A DNA stretch of 64,000 nucleotides from Limnephilus marmoratus (Eukaryota; Arthropoda; Insecta; Trichoptera; Limnephilidae), in contig OU862910.1 in NCBI GenBank assembly GCA_917880885.1, positions 24,564,710-24,628,709 on the forward strand, written 5' to 3'. Below the pieces are notes generated by a model. It saw only the letters and a program-made list of their open reading frames with translations, made no database searches and was not told where the DNA came from. Below, piece by piece: positions 32,030 through 42,551 of this stretch. A program made the translations under genes and the position numbers. The stretch's first letter is position 1. Every line of letters begins with the position of its first letter.

Positions 32030-32160
32030 AAGTTTATAAACCGTAGATTAAGAATTATTTGTACCAGTCTGAAGATGGCTCTAACGAGCTGAAACCGGTT
32101 ACGGTCAAATAAAATTAAGTGGAATAAAGTTTTATATTCGTTTTATTATAATATATTGTT
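32030..32160 (+). ncRNA. hammerhead-ribozyme-like repeat
   Basis: CTGAAGA (32069-32075) fits CUGANGA. Next is stem II GGCTC/GAGCT with loop TAAC (32077-32090), then GAAA (32091-32094), stem III CCG/CGG with loop GTTA (32095-32104) and TC, putting the predicted cut after 32106. This is a type I hammerhead order with every core base present. Stem I may use TTATTT (near 32055) and AAATAA (from 32107). A decayed sister is at 18575. Activity is not shown. Confidence 0.6.
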
Positions 32161-32689
32161 ATAAGCAACATCACACGTATAATAAATCACATTCATTCGA
32201 TGTACAAATAATTCTATGAGCAGACATCCATCAAAATAACAAGCGGTTAGTCCAGAAGAAGTTGGCTGTGAATGGTCAAACACCCAACACCCATACTCTA
32301 GATCTAGACCCAACACGCCATGGTAACCCCAGTAGGTACGACGAGTGGCTGGAGTATTTTAGGCAAATTATTCCGCGGCACGAAGTGGCTTTTACTACCA
32401 ACACCCAGGAACAAAAGCTTCCCCCAAATGTTTATAGCTCGGAACTCCACCGAATGGCTTATTAAAATTTATTTTAAATGTGTAGAACATGCAATGAAAT
32501 TTTGAGTTTTGTCAGTTTATTGGCGCAGCGGTATTTAAAAAAGTCGTTCTTGGTAAATTCGTAATATTTTCTTTTTACTCGATAACCCTTTTAACCGCTG
32601 GAAGTCCAACAATATAAATGTTATGTGAAACCTCACCTGAGTTGGAAACTGTTCCCTGTTCTTCGTCAGAAGCTAATGAGACCATAATA

Positions 32690-32850
32690 ATTGGGATAGA
32701 ACGGTTGTTGAGGAGTTAAGATTAGGACTCCTGAATGTTGTGATGCTGAATATAGTGGAAAGGGGAAGGAGATGGGGAAAGATAAGGTGGGGAGGTTCAT
32801 GAACATCAGTTCTGGTCACAAATCCGTGTAAAGCAATGTTTCGATTCGTT
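32690..32850 (-). repeat. SINE C, diverged fragment
   Basis: GAAGGAGATGGGGAAAGATA and AAGCAATGTTTCGATTCG follow the order of the reversed SINE body. 32165-32690 otherwise shows no gene. Confidence 0.4.
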
Positions 32851-33339
32851 CGGATGTTTTATCAATATAAATATTCACGGTCATTTTTAGTGAAATTAAT
32901 AATATATTATTATTTTAACAAGAACGCACAGAATAAAGAAGAACACCAGAAATATGATTTGGGCGTTTTTCGTAATCTAAAAGTGTGGCCAAACTTAAAA
33001 CGGCCTACTCACCATCCACTAGAGCACTGCTTGTAAGACTGCACGCAGAACCCCTAAATAAATTATTATTAATGCGACAACTCAATAAAGGGAATAATAA
33101 TATAATTCGGTTGATAGTTAAGCCTACTAACGATTTGATTTGCAGAGACTGTGTGCCGTTTTGCAAGCTGACAAACTATATACTATGACAAACAATAAGA
33201 GAGACGAAGCTCATGATAAATGGGCTAGAATCAAAAGGTGTTAAATCAGTTGCTATATTGGTTTCCATTCAAATCTACGTCATATATTGACCGCCTGGTG
33301 TGTATTATTTATGGAGTGCCTAGATGGTTTGATAATTAT

Positions 33340-33655
33340 CCCAGCTGCTCTCGTCTGGAGCACGTGAGACTATGGCATCCCCAATCGGGGTACGTTGTGA
33401 GGCTGAAGGTAGTGAGGAGGGGAAGGAGATGGGGAAGAGGAAGGTGGGGAAGTACCTGGCTATTCAGATCTGATCACAAAATACTGCTAAAGCCATTTCA
33501 AGTAATGTTTCAATTCTGAATGGTGGTCTTGCACCAGTGCGATATTGAGGGTATCTTCCACTCTGGAACGTGCCGCAAATAAAGTATGTATTATTTTTAA
33601 ATGAATTGATTGTGAAATATCACAAATTAAACAAATAAAACTTATTTGATTCCAG
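33340..33655 (-). mobile_element. tRNA-derived SINE C without its tRNA head
   Basis: Reverse copy of 24150-24470: TTGTGAGGCTGAAGGTAGTG, CATTTCAAGTAATGTTTCAA, CACTCTGGAACGTGCCGCAA and AAATAAAACTTATTTGATT. It breaks off exactly where the tRNA-like head should begin, so it is a 5'-truncated insertion. The Gly/Arg-rich plus frame over it is spurious. 33660-34200 is AT-rich with nothing recognised. Confidence 0.75.
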
Positions 33656-34204
33656 AAAGAAATGTCAGGAGATTATGTGACCCCAGAAAATGCAAGGATA
33701 AGTCGAGGACACTCACATCGAGTGCATTAATGTTATAAGAATGCAATAGGTAATTATTTCTGAGACGATGATTGAATATGGATAAAGAGGAGTGTTGCCC
33801 GTTGGAAAGTTTTGTGACATTCTGTCTTATCTGCTTGATCTTGTAGCGAAAGAGCATGATAGTAGTTTAAATTAATATGTATTTAATTCAATTTTGCGGT
33901 AGGTAAGTACTACCCTAAACAGTTAAGACATAAAATTGTGGTATTATTATAGTTTCATGAATATATATCACTTTGTATACATATTTGTGAAATAATATAA
34001 TGCATTTTTTGTAATTCGCCATTTTTTTGTGAATTCGCAAATTAATTGCAAAATAATTATTTGTTAAACTTTAGATTTTAAAAAAGTTTTTTCCACATAA
34101 TTAAAATTTATTATGTTTATTTTATTTCGTATCCTAATACAAAGTAACAATCCACTCAAATTCATAAAAATATTAACACAAATAAAAAAAATCAAAAACA
34201 ACCC

Positions 34205-34640
34205 TTCGTTTTTCCGCCGACAATCAACAAGTTAGTCGGGAAGTGGTGAGAGGGGATGGCAGGGTGGTGTCGAGGCAGGGTGGTGTGGAGGGGGAGGGGT
34301 GGAGGCAGGCTTTACGGCCTACCCACACGGCGACGCCATGTAAGATGGTACTGATAGATCATGTCTCCGGAGCACAGCAGGCGGAAGGAGGTCGCCGAGC
34401 GAGCGGCCGACACAGCTGCTAACCGCGATAAGAAAAACTTTGCTTTGTTTATATAAATCTTACGCAGGACGCGCGGACGTTGGATAACACCTACCCGACG
34501 CAACGCAGTGTCTGGTGCCGACCCGGCATCGTTATCGCTATTATTGACGATTCGGCGTAAATAACGAATGACTTGAGCCACGATTTATTGTCGATATGTG
34601 CTCAGTGGTAGAAGAATTTATTTTTTTCTGTTTTCTCCTG
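34205..34640. other. GC-rich segment, unrecognised
   Basis: Local rise in GC with GGGTGGTGT repeats at 34260-34290 and CpG-rich sequence to 34560. The 89-codon minus frame has no recognisable motif. Possibly a host regulatory region or an unknown repeat. Confidence 0.25.
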
Positions 34641-34644
34641 TTAA

Positions 34645-35357
34645 GAGCGTTTAACCAGCCAGCGGACGAAAATCCACATTTCGTCGAAAGTTGTTCTTCC
34701 GATCGTGCAGGGCGGTTACAATGAGAAAGATTAATTATTCTCCGTACCAGCTTTTTAAAATTATAACTCAATATCGAATTTATTTCAATCCAAATTAGCT
34801 TTAATTTGTACCTTCATCCAAAAATGCTGAAAGGCGTGATGATAAAACTATTAAAATAGTGTACTTTTTGTAGTTATTTTTTGATTATAAGTATATATCA
34901 TTTTTCAATAATGTCTAAATTTAATAAGAATGTTAAAAAAATCTGAAATATATTAGTTTGTAAGTGCGCAAATAACTACACAAATGGACCAATTTTCGTC
35001 AAGAAACACATGTACGCACATATTTTTTAATGATTTTATTGAAACTAAAATTAAAATTCTAATACATAACTCTGCTAGATAATGTATTGATTTATTTTAC
35101 TGCATGATTACATTATTTGAAATGGGTGTGGTATAATACAAAAACTTTTTTGAAAATTTAACAAATCTGCTAACGACCTATGGAATAACCTTATTATACT
35201 AAAAATTAAAAAAAAATCTAAAAATTTATTACATACGAATGCTAGATAAAAGAAAAATCTTTCGAAATCCATTTATAATTTTTTGTGGAAAAGAGTCAAT
35301 ACGTCTAAAAACTTTTTTGAAAATGACGTATTTCCGGCTTTCTCTGGTAATGCCCTC
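34645..35357 (+). mobile_element. TTAA-flanked DNA element B, copy 2 (713 bp)
   Basis: Exact TTAA at 34641-34644 and 35358-35361. Ends GAGCGTTTAACCAGCC and, inverted, GAGGGCATTACCAGAG. The best uninterrupted copy; non-coding. It defines the edges used for copies 1 and 3. Confidence 0.85.
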
Positions 35358-35469
35358 TTAAGCTACTACAGTGATACCCATATATCGCACCTGGTAATCA
35401 CCATGCGTTTTAAAAAATTTAATGTTAAATATTTTAAAATTTTAACTTTTTAAGTCATATTTTTGAAAA

Positions 35470-35530
35470 ATTGGTATGGTGTCTGGCTCCTACCCAGGCA
35501 TCGTGAGTTCAATTCCTCGGCAAGAAACAT
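35470..35530 (+). other. tRNA-like fragment (SINE head)
   Basis: TGGTATGGTGTCTGGCTCC with B-box-like GAGTTCAATTCCTCGG. Too degenerate to fold as a full tRNA. Confidence 0.35.
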
Positions 35531-35679
35531 ATTCTACCTTTAGTAGGAGTTTTATATAAATATTTCAGTTTATTCGTAAACCATGAATGTTTGTCTACTT
35601 TTTTTATGTTATTATTTATAAATTTTCACATGTTGCAAACTCTTTGTGGGCATACATAATTATAATAAATACAATAATA

Positions 35680-35885
35680 TAACTCCATTTATTTCCACTT
35701 TATTCAACCGGTTTCGGTTCATCCTGAACCTTCATCAGGGGTGAATAAAAACATATTGACAATTATACAGATATACCTGGTACTTATATCTGTATTATGT
35801 TCAATATATTTTTATTCACCCCTAATGAAGGTTCAGGTTCAACCGAAACCGGTTGGATAAAGAAATAATAATGGGGAATTAAACT
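35680..35885. repeat. head-to-head inverted pair of hammerhead-like repeats
   Basis: Arms of roughly 95 bp surround a short centre near 35775. The left arm, read on the minus strand, has CTGATGA (35738-35732), stem II GGTTC/GAACC, GAAA (35715-35712) and CCGGTT; TTTATTC and GAATAAA can pair as stem I. The right arm on the plus strand has CTAATGA, a broken core. The region from 35360 to 35680 otherwise shows no gene. Confidence 0.6.
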
Positions 35886-36004
35886 AAGTTATATTATTGT
35901 GTTTATTATTATTATTTATACTTATTTGAATATTCCGGTAGTTTTTTTTTTAAATTTAATTACTGTCCAAGAGTCCCAAAGTATTACAAAACTGAACTTT
36001 AAAT

Positions 36005-36285
36005 TTGCGAGGCGCGTTTGGTTACCGCCATCCAGGGAACAATTTATTGGATAACCCACACCTCTGCCATAGGTCACCCCTAGTGATTCGATGCGTTTGG
36101 TGACTTAGCAAGGTTCATGATTTGAGGTTTGTTATATGTTGGATTCATACGTCCGTCAGAGACACGGATCCTCCAGATTCCTTCACAAAAGACCCTCCAC
36201 CCAGCATCCTCAAATATGACGTAGACCTGAGGTGAATCATTTTCTGTAGAGCCTCCTGTGTGAAGCTACTGTATACAATTGGGAC
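36005..36285 (+). repeat. dispersed repeat A, copy 5
   Basis: GGTTACCGCCATCCAGGGAA, TTTATTGGATAACCCACACC and a decayed 3' end (CCTCCTGTGTGAAGC). Internally shortened. Confidence 0.55.
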
Positions 36286-36460
36286 TATGGCTTCCCCAAT
36301 TGGGGTATGTCGCAAGGCTGATGGGGTGGGGAAAGGAAAAAGATGAAGGTTGGGAAGTTCTTGGATATTCAAAGATGGTTTCTATGTGGAAATGCGCTCT
36401 TTCGCCAGGGCGGTACTAAGAGTATACTATTCCAGAATAGATACATTAGCAACAGCTACG
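36286..36460 (-). repeat. SINE C fragment
   Basis: CCCCAATTGGGGTATGTCGC, GAAGGTTGGGAAGTTC and CCAGGGCGGTACTAAGAG match the reverse of 24240-24420. Confidence 0.6.
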
Positions 36461-36688
36461 TCAGCAAATTACAAATTACAAAACAAAGGCGTGTAAGGAT
36501 TTAATCATTTCCCAAATGCAGCTTCATAAAAAATTGATGTGTAGACAATAATATAAAAAAAATGTCTACCAAAATTGATTTTTCTAAATTTTATTAAACA
36601 AAATTTTAATTAGAATAATGAAATAATTTTACTTTGTATAAACCACTTATTTGATGTGCAAATCCGACCAAACTATAGTTTTGAATAA

Positions 36689-36862
36689 AATACAGGGATA
36701 AATATTCTTCATATTAATCATAAAGGAAAACGTTTAGATAACTTAGAAGCCTTGGAAATTAAAAAATCCCTCAAAAATAATGAATCTATTATCAACAAAC
36801 AAAAAATATTGTCATATAGCCCAATCATGGATTTGTTCCCCTACCCACCCACTCTACACTAA
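36689..36862 (+). pseudogene. Penelope-like protein C-terminus
   Basis: The frame NTGINILHINHKGKRLDN, LEALEIKKSLKNNESII resembles the end of Penelope-like ORFs after the GIY-YIG endonuclease (cf. ...LLE-LEI-K...). The RT and endonuclease domains are missing; a stop in frame precedes it (36686) and the natural stop is at 36860-36862. Recognition rests on this short motif and its context. Confidence 0.55.
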
Positions 36863-36950
36863 TACCTACCTACCAAATCTACATTATTATCTAGCAACAG
36901 CTCCACCCCTACCATAATAAAACATTGTTCGAAACTGTCAAATTAGTATA

Positions 36951-37000
36951 AGCTTTCCCTGACGAAGGAACGTTTGTTCCGAAACCGGTCGGATTTGCAC
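36951..37000 (+). ncRNA. hammerhead-ribozyme-like motif
   Basis: CTGACGA (36959-36965), stem II GGAAC-GTTT-GTTCC (36967-36980, perfect), GAAA (36981-36984), palindromic CCGG, then TC, predicting cleavage after 36990. Stem I: TCC pairs with GGA and GC with GC across a small internal loop. Core complete; the very short palindromic stem III suggests action as a dimer. Confidence 0.65.
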
Positions 37001-37089
37001 ATCAAATAAGTGGTTTATACAAAGTAAAATTATTTCATTATTCTATAATGGATAACCACAAAGTAATAGCTACATTCAAAAATATAAAA

Positions 37090-37590
37090 TTTTAATTTCC
37101 CATGTCCCATTCATTCTCACTCCTGCTCATAACATGTGTGCTATTGAATATTGCAGCGCATTTTCAAAACTGTGAAACTTTTTCTGATGCATTCGATTTA
37201 GCGTGAAAAAATAATTAGGTGTATCATTGAAGGTACAGGATGAACTTTGAAAATCTGAAACAGAAAAAGATACGGTCACATCCTCAGATTATTTGTAAGA
37301 TAACATTTTATGATTTTTATGTAATTTTAGTTCATTTTTTGCTATTTATTTATTTATTTTTATTTTGCAGAAACAAACAGTACATTATTACATAGTGGGA
37401 AATATTTACAAAGTTATAGAATTAATACAATAATTGGTATTAATGACATGTCGCTGTTATATACTTATATTTTTGTGTGATAAATAATACATTATACCTA
37501 AATTAAGTTAGTAACTTATTGAAGGAGAGGGGTGTGGGAGAGTGTTTGTATGTGTGTAAATGAGGGTGTGTGAGGGTGAGTTTGTATGCA
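37090..37590. other. no gene; possible LINE tail (-)
   Basis: TTTATTTATTTATTTTTATT at 37346-37365 looks like a reversed LINE tail. A GT-rich stretch lies at 37530-37585. Nothing coding. Confidence 0.3.
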
Positions 37591-38010
37591 CCTTTATTCG
37601 AGGACCTTCACAGGCCTTTAGACCCAGAATCCGAGGACTCGTACGAATCCGAGGACGTCCTCGGATTCGAAATACGAAAAACTGAATATGTACCTATAAT
37701 CTATGCGTTCTGATTGGTCAACTGTCAAAATTTTGGGCCAATCGGAGAGAGTCCTCATTTTCGTTGTGAAAAATATCGTGTTTAATTTGGCTAGTGTTTT
37801 ATTAGTACGGGTGTGTGACCACCAGGGCGGCGCCGCTAATGCTGGAAATCACACACAGACCCTAAACCGAGGACTCTCTCAAAGTCCTCGGTTTCGTGTT
37901 AAGGTGCCGATCACCGGAATGTGAACACCAGGAGGCGCTGCGAGCTCGAGTGTCAAGAAATCTCACCTACGCCCTAAACCGAGGACCCGTCGTTCGAAAT
38001 TCCTACGTGC
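37591..38010. repeat. CGAGGAC-motif cluster, part 1
   Basis: At least eight copies of CGAGGAC or GTCCTCG, including the perfect palindrome AATCCGAGGACGTCCTCGGATT near 37645-37668 split here as AATCCGAGGAC and its reverse complement. Two ~115-bp units start at GTGACCACCAGGGCGGC (37816) and GTGAACACCAGGAGGC (37921), both ending CCCTAAACCGAGGAC. Confidence 0.6.
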
Positions 38011-39300
38011 ATGTGAATATAATAAGTATTGCACTATTAAGATTGTGCCGACAAGGAATTCAGTTTTTGACAGTTGAAACAAAATTCAATATTGCGTTTA
38101 GTTCGTATTGTGAACTATGTATGTTCTGTAATACTGTTTAATTTGCTGTACGGTATTGTAATATTTAATAAGTAACTAGGACACCTGCTCAAGTATTTGA
38201 TTAATCCGCGTCATATATTCTTCTATCACTCCATTCTTGGTTAATCCGCTTTATGACCCTATTACCTACACCTCACAAAAACGCCTCTGTCTGAATTAAG
38301 GACAAGGGAAGAATATCGCCTCCTGGATGGGTGATGTTGTCAAGCGGGTTAAGGAGGAGCTGTAGGAAGGGTTTTATTAATGCGGATCTTGAAGAGTCGG
38401 AAAAAATTACTGAAAAAATTACCGAACGCAGAGTAACATTAACATCAAATAAAACATACATACGTGCGATATTATTGTATTATATTATAAAGAGCTGATG
38501 ATTGTTAGTCCAGTCAAGGAAGGAGGTGTAGAGTGCGTGAGCAGGGACCTAAGCGATTCCTTCAGAAACTTGTTTAGGGTGCTTAGGGTGTGAACATACT
38601 AAAAGTCCTGACGTCTAGGTGGTGAGCTAGGGGGTGGAGGGGGGGGGGAGGTCCCAATTTTCGGATTTCCGCTTGTATCTCAAAAACGGTGCGTCGCAGA
38701 GGAAATTTTTTTAACAATAAATAAAAGCTTATAAAATTCTCTACAACTTTTATTCTATATGTAATTTTCTAAATTCCAGCCGTTTTTGAGTTGCACGCTC
38801 CACAAATGTGGATATTTTCGAAAAAAATCATTTTACCTGACATATTTCATCGAACATTACTTCATATCGTCTAAAATATTTATCACACATAGAAATTTAT
38901 TTGAAAAAAAGTTGTAAAGAATTTAATTCCCTTTTAGAATATATATATTCTAAAAGGGAATATATATACATATTCTAAAAGGGTATTAAATTTCCCATTT
39001 TCGGTACTTTCCGTATTACGAACGCCGATTACTAGCCGATCTGCTGTTGCACCGGGCGTGCGGGTGGAGGGGTGCACTGCCTGTCGGGTGTCAGCCGTAA
39101 TGATCTCTTACCAAATTCATATATATTTAGATAGGCAATTCAATTTTATTTTGAACCTTTTTTTAAGTTTTGTGCAAATTTATATTTTAAATAAAATATT
39201 TAGGAATACGATGAGGCGTATAATTTTGTTGCCTGTTCACCGCACGAGTGAACGCGTTAGAGCCGCGCCTGCTTCCAAGATACGTGTAAGAAATTCGTTC
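38011..39300. other. no gene; interrupts the CGAGGAC cluster
   Basis: Contains CTCAAAAACGG (38681) and CCGTTTTTGAG (38782) in inverted order and the AT palindrome at 38926. No coding sequence recognised. Confidence 0.35.
38926..38961. repeat. perfect 36-bp palindrome
   Basis: ATTCCCTTTTAGAATATA followed directly by its reverse complement; a third partial arm (ATTCTAAAAGGG) follows at 38971. Confidence 0.8.
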
Positions 39301-39625
39301 CACACTATTTCGAGGACCCAAGACCTCCAAAAACTACAGACCACTAAAACGAGGACCTTCCGAGATCCGTGTATTTTACGTATGTGTAATCCTGAATCCG
39401 TGGACAGGCCTCGGATATGGGAAGTCCTCAGTTACCGGGTGTGTATTCCGGTTTTTTGAGGACCGTTTTCTAGGTGCTTACCAGGTGTATGATGAAACCG
39501 AATAGACAGCAACGATCATGATTAACTTGAGTATACGCATAAGTGTAGAATACATGTCTACTTTATATAATATAACAGGACCTCGAATTCGGGTAGCCAG
39601 TTGAAGTCCTCGAAATCGGGATTGG
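39301..39625. repeat. CGAGGAC-motif cluster, part 2
   Basis: CGAGGACCCAAGACC, CGAGGACCTTCCG, CCTCGGATATGGGAAGTCCT, TGAGGACCG, GAAGTCCTCGAAATCGGG: the same motif in both orientations. 39625-40200 shows only a 20-bp tandem duplication (TGTATAATTTTATGGAGAAA, 39893-39932). Confidence 0.55.
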
Positions 39626-40379
39626 ACAAACAAGGGTGTGTGGATGTGTGTGTTATGTGTGCGAATTCAGTGTGCTAAAAATGTTTTTCTTAAATAGAAG
39701 GAGGAAATCAAAAAATATATCGGTATTTGTGGTTTTTTGAATAGAGTTGAAACTTTGAAGGATGCGGGAAATGGGGGAGTTGGCTGCAGCGTTCGTATTA
39801 TTACCGGTTGTGTAAAAAAGGTTGGTGTGGCGAGTTCTTTTAGATGGGATGTTAAAATTTATTTGGGATAGAAGTTCTGGGCAGTCTATTTATGTATAAT
39901 TTTATGGAGAAATGTATAATTTTATGGAGAAATGTCATGTCAGCTACCGTTCGCCTGGATTTCAGGGATTGGAGAGTGCAGATGTAATTATTGTTGTATT
40001 TATAACCGAGATACTTAATAAATTTATTACTTATAAATTTGACGTACAATAATGCATGCCGATTGTACATATAATGTACAATCAGTATGCAACATGTAAT
40101 GTACCATAATAGCCTATGTTTTAGTGCCCACATTACTTTAGTTGTCTGTGGGATCTTCGGGTCACATGATCTCGTTTCCGAATTGTACCGATGGCGACCG
40201 AAGGTAATGTACAAAGTAGTGTTGCAACATAACTCTGTTTCCGCTTCTGCAGAAGTTCCGCAAGTTTTTATACTTCGGTTTCCGTTTCTAGTTCCGCAAA
40301 CTTTATAACAGAACTCTAAACGAAGAATAATTTCCGATTGAAGATATCGAAGTGTAGCCTTCTACTTCAAAATCATCAT

Positions 40380-40515
40380 CATCATTACAAATATTGGAAT
40401 CGATGTTAAGTGTAAATGAAGATCAGGAGGAGAACTCTTCTACAACTGACGATGGTGATAATTTATTTTTAGAGATTCAGTCACACCTTCGGGAGTACAA
40501 TAAAGAGAAGAGACT
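40380..40515 (+). pseudogene. hAT transposase fragment, left half
   Basis: Reads ESMLSVNEDQEENSSTTDDG, FLEIQSHLREYNKEKRL: the acidic linker and the E---YL/HLRE segment that precedes the dimerisation domain in hAT transposases. It is cut by the LINE at about 40515. Confidence 0.55.
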
Positions 40516-41089
40516 ACATCAAATTCATATAAAAAATATTGAACGAGTGCAGCACAAATTTTTACGATTTATTAACTTCAAGTTACATATACCTATTCAA
40601 CACATTAACTATACATTCCTACTAAATACACTTAAATTGCATTCCCTAGAAAACAGAAGAAAAATAATTGACCTAACTTTTTTGTTTAAAATTATTCACT
40701 CCGAATTAAACTGTTGTGAACTCCTGCATCTCATTGACTTTAAGGTACCAACCCGAGCGACAAGGCAAAACATATTATTCTGTAACAATAATTCTCTAAC
40801 CAACTATCACACACATGCATCAATTTCTCGACTTCACACACTAGGGAACAAATACACCTCAAATATCGATGTATTTAATATAAGTTTACCGTTATTCAAG
40901 AAATATCTGAACAATATTTTTATGTAGAATATTTTGATATCTAAGGAGCATCACCTAGGGCAGGGGTGGGGAACCTTTTTAGCGTCGCGGGCCATTTAAT
41001 GTTCATACTTTATTAACCCGCGGGCCGCATTCCGAATACCGTCTCGGGGGGGGGGGGGGGGGAGCCACATTCGAATTGAAGAACTGGTT

Positions 41090-42070
41090 TTACTAAAACA
41101 ATAAAAAAAAATAGTTACGTAACTAACTGCAACGAGAATTTTATAACTGTACTTTAAACACAAAAATGGTTTCCGTCCAAATTCATCGGCAGATGCAACC
41201 ACAACAGAAATTTTTCGTTGCATTCTGAACATGGAAGTTTAGTTTATAGTTTCAAATTAGACTAAATTTGCATGCGGGGAATTAAAACTACACTCGGAAC
41301 ATTAAAATGGCTTTCCTCTAATTCTGGCAGCATAAACATCGAAACTAGAATTTTATAAATGCAGTTCCAACATAAGAAATGTATCAGTAAATGAAACCAC
41401 ACCTGAAGCGTTTTCATTGCATTATTAAAATAGAACTGGTTTTAATTACAGGTTGAATCTGTACGCGGGGAATTAAAACTATACTCAGAAAGTGAAATTG
41501 CTTTCCTCAATTAAATTATTAAAAAAAATAAAACTCCACTCAGAACATAAAAATTTGCTTTCCACCAATTCTGGCAGCACAAAGTATGCAACTAGAATTT
41601 TATAAATGCACTTCTAACACGAGGAATGCGTCAAAAAATGAAACCCCACCTGGAATTTTTTCGTTGCATTCTAAACACAGAACTGGATTCATTAATAGGG
41701 TGAAATTGTACGCGGAGACTTAAAAATACCGAGTGTAGCCATTTTACTGAGTACATGAAAATGGCTTTTCCCTAATAATGGCAGCACCAAAGCAACTAGA
41801 ATTTTATAAATGCTCTTCAAAAACAAGAACGGGTTTCTCGAAAATGCGTAAGCAGACGAAACCACATATGGAATTTTTTCATTGCGTTTTGAACACAAAA
41901 CTGGTTATTCCGTCAGAGCGAATTGGATTGAGTCCCCAGCTTTAATTAATACTGCACCTAGAACACCAAAATGGTTTTACCTTCGAAATGCGTTAGGGTT
42001 AGCAGATGAATCCGCAACAGGAAATTGCATTGTGAACACAAAATTGGTTTTACCTCTAGAATGAATCTGC
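41090..42070. repeat. tandem array of about 190-210 bp units in hAT B
   Basis: About five diverged units share AACTAGAATTTTATAAATGC, GAAACCACA, TTTTTCGTTGCATT and GCGGGGAATTAAAACTA (41274, 41465). No coding potential kept across units. Confidence 0.65.
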
Positions 42071-42347
42071 ATAGGAGTCCACTAGTCAACCAGCTTAAAT
42101 TAAATTGTACTCTGATTACGTGAATGTTTTTTCTACATTTTGTAGCAGATTTATTGTCCGCAATATAAATTTATATTTATTTTACTAATAACAATAAATT
42201 ACGTGTAATGATTTTTTATGCCAGAAGTGTGGCAATTATCATGACATTATTGTTTATATTATATACAAAATGTTAAGGGTATGCTTTACTTAATATAACC
42301 AGTGATTCCTGACTTTATTTGGGGAGATTGTTATATCTATCGCTTTG

Positions 42348-42551
42348 TTATTGAATAATTTCGTAGTCAGGCACATTCGATGGTTCGACGTTGAACTGTG
42401 TATTAAATATGTTCGAATCCATTTGCTCTCTTTTCACTTCCTTAAATCGTTCATTAAATGCCTCACTTAATTTCGCGCACTCACCAGCGTATTCAAACGA
42501 TGTAGAAGGCTTTTGTCCTTGCAGTGTCGGAAAATGCATCGTGTTATTCAT
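42348..42551 (-). pseudogene. hAT transposase fragment (GTF2IRD2/ZBED-like type)
   Basis: 67 codons reading KLSEAFNERFKEVKREQMDS and FNVEPSNVPDYEIIQ, resembling the ...EF--RF-DF...F---PF-VD----P---Q-E-I-LQ segment of Charlie-like hAT transposases. It stops at EIIQ where the family normally runs on. Confidence 0.55.

Larger units (their letters stand above)
36612..37044 (+). mobile_element. truncated Penelope-like element with 58-bp inverted ends
   Basis: The 58 bases at 36612-36669 are the reverse complement of 36987-37044. Between them are the last codons of a Penelope-type protein and a hammerhead-like motif. Penelope-like elements are known for terminal repeats in direct or inverted arrangement and for hammerhead motifs in them. 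Most of the coding region is gone. Confidence 0.7.

Noticed and set aside
33238..33519. Gly/Arg-rich frame like an RGG protein
   Set aside because: Derived from the purine-rich body of a reversed SINE C copy.
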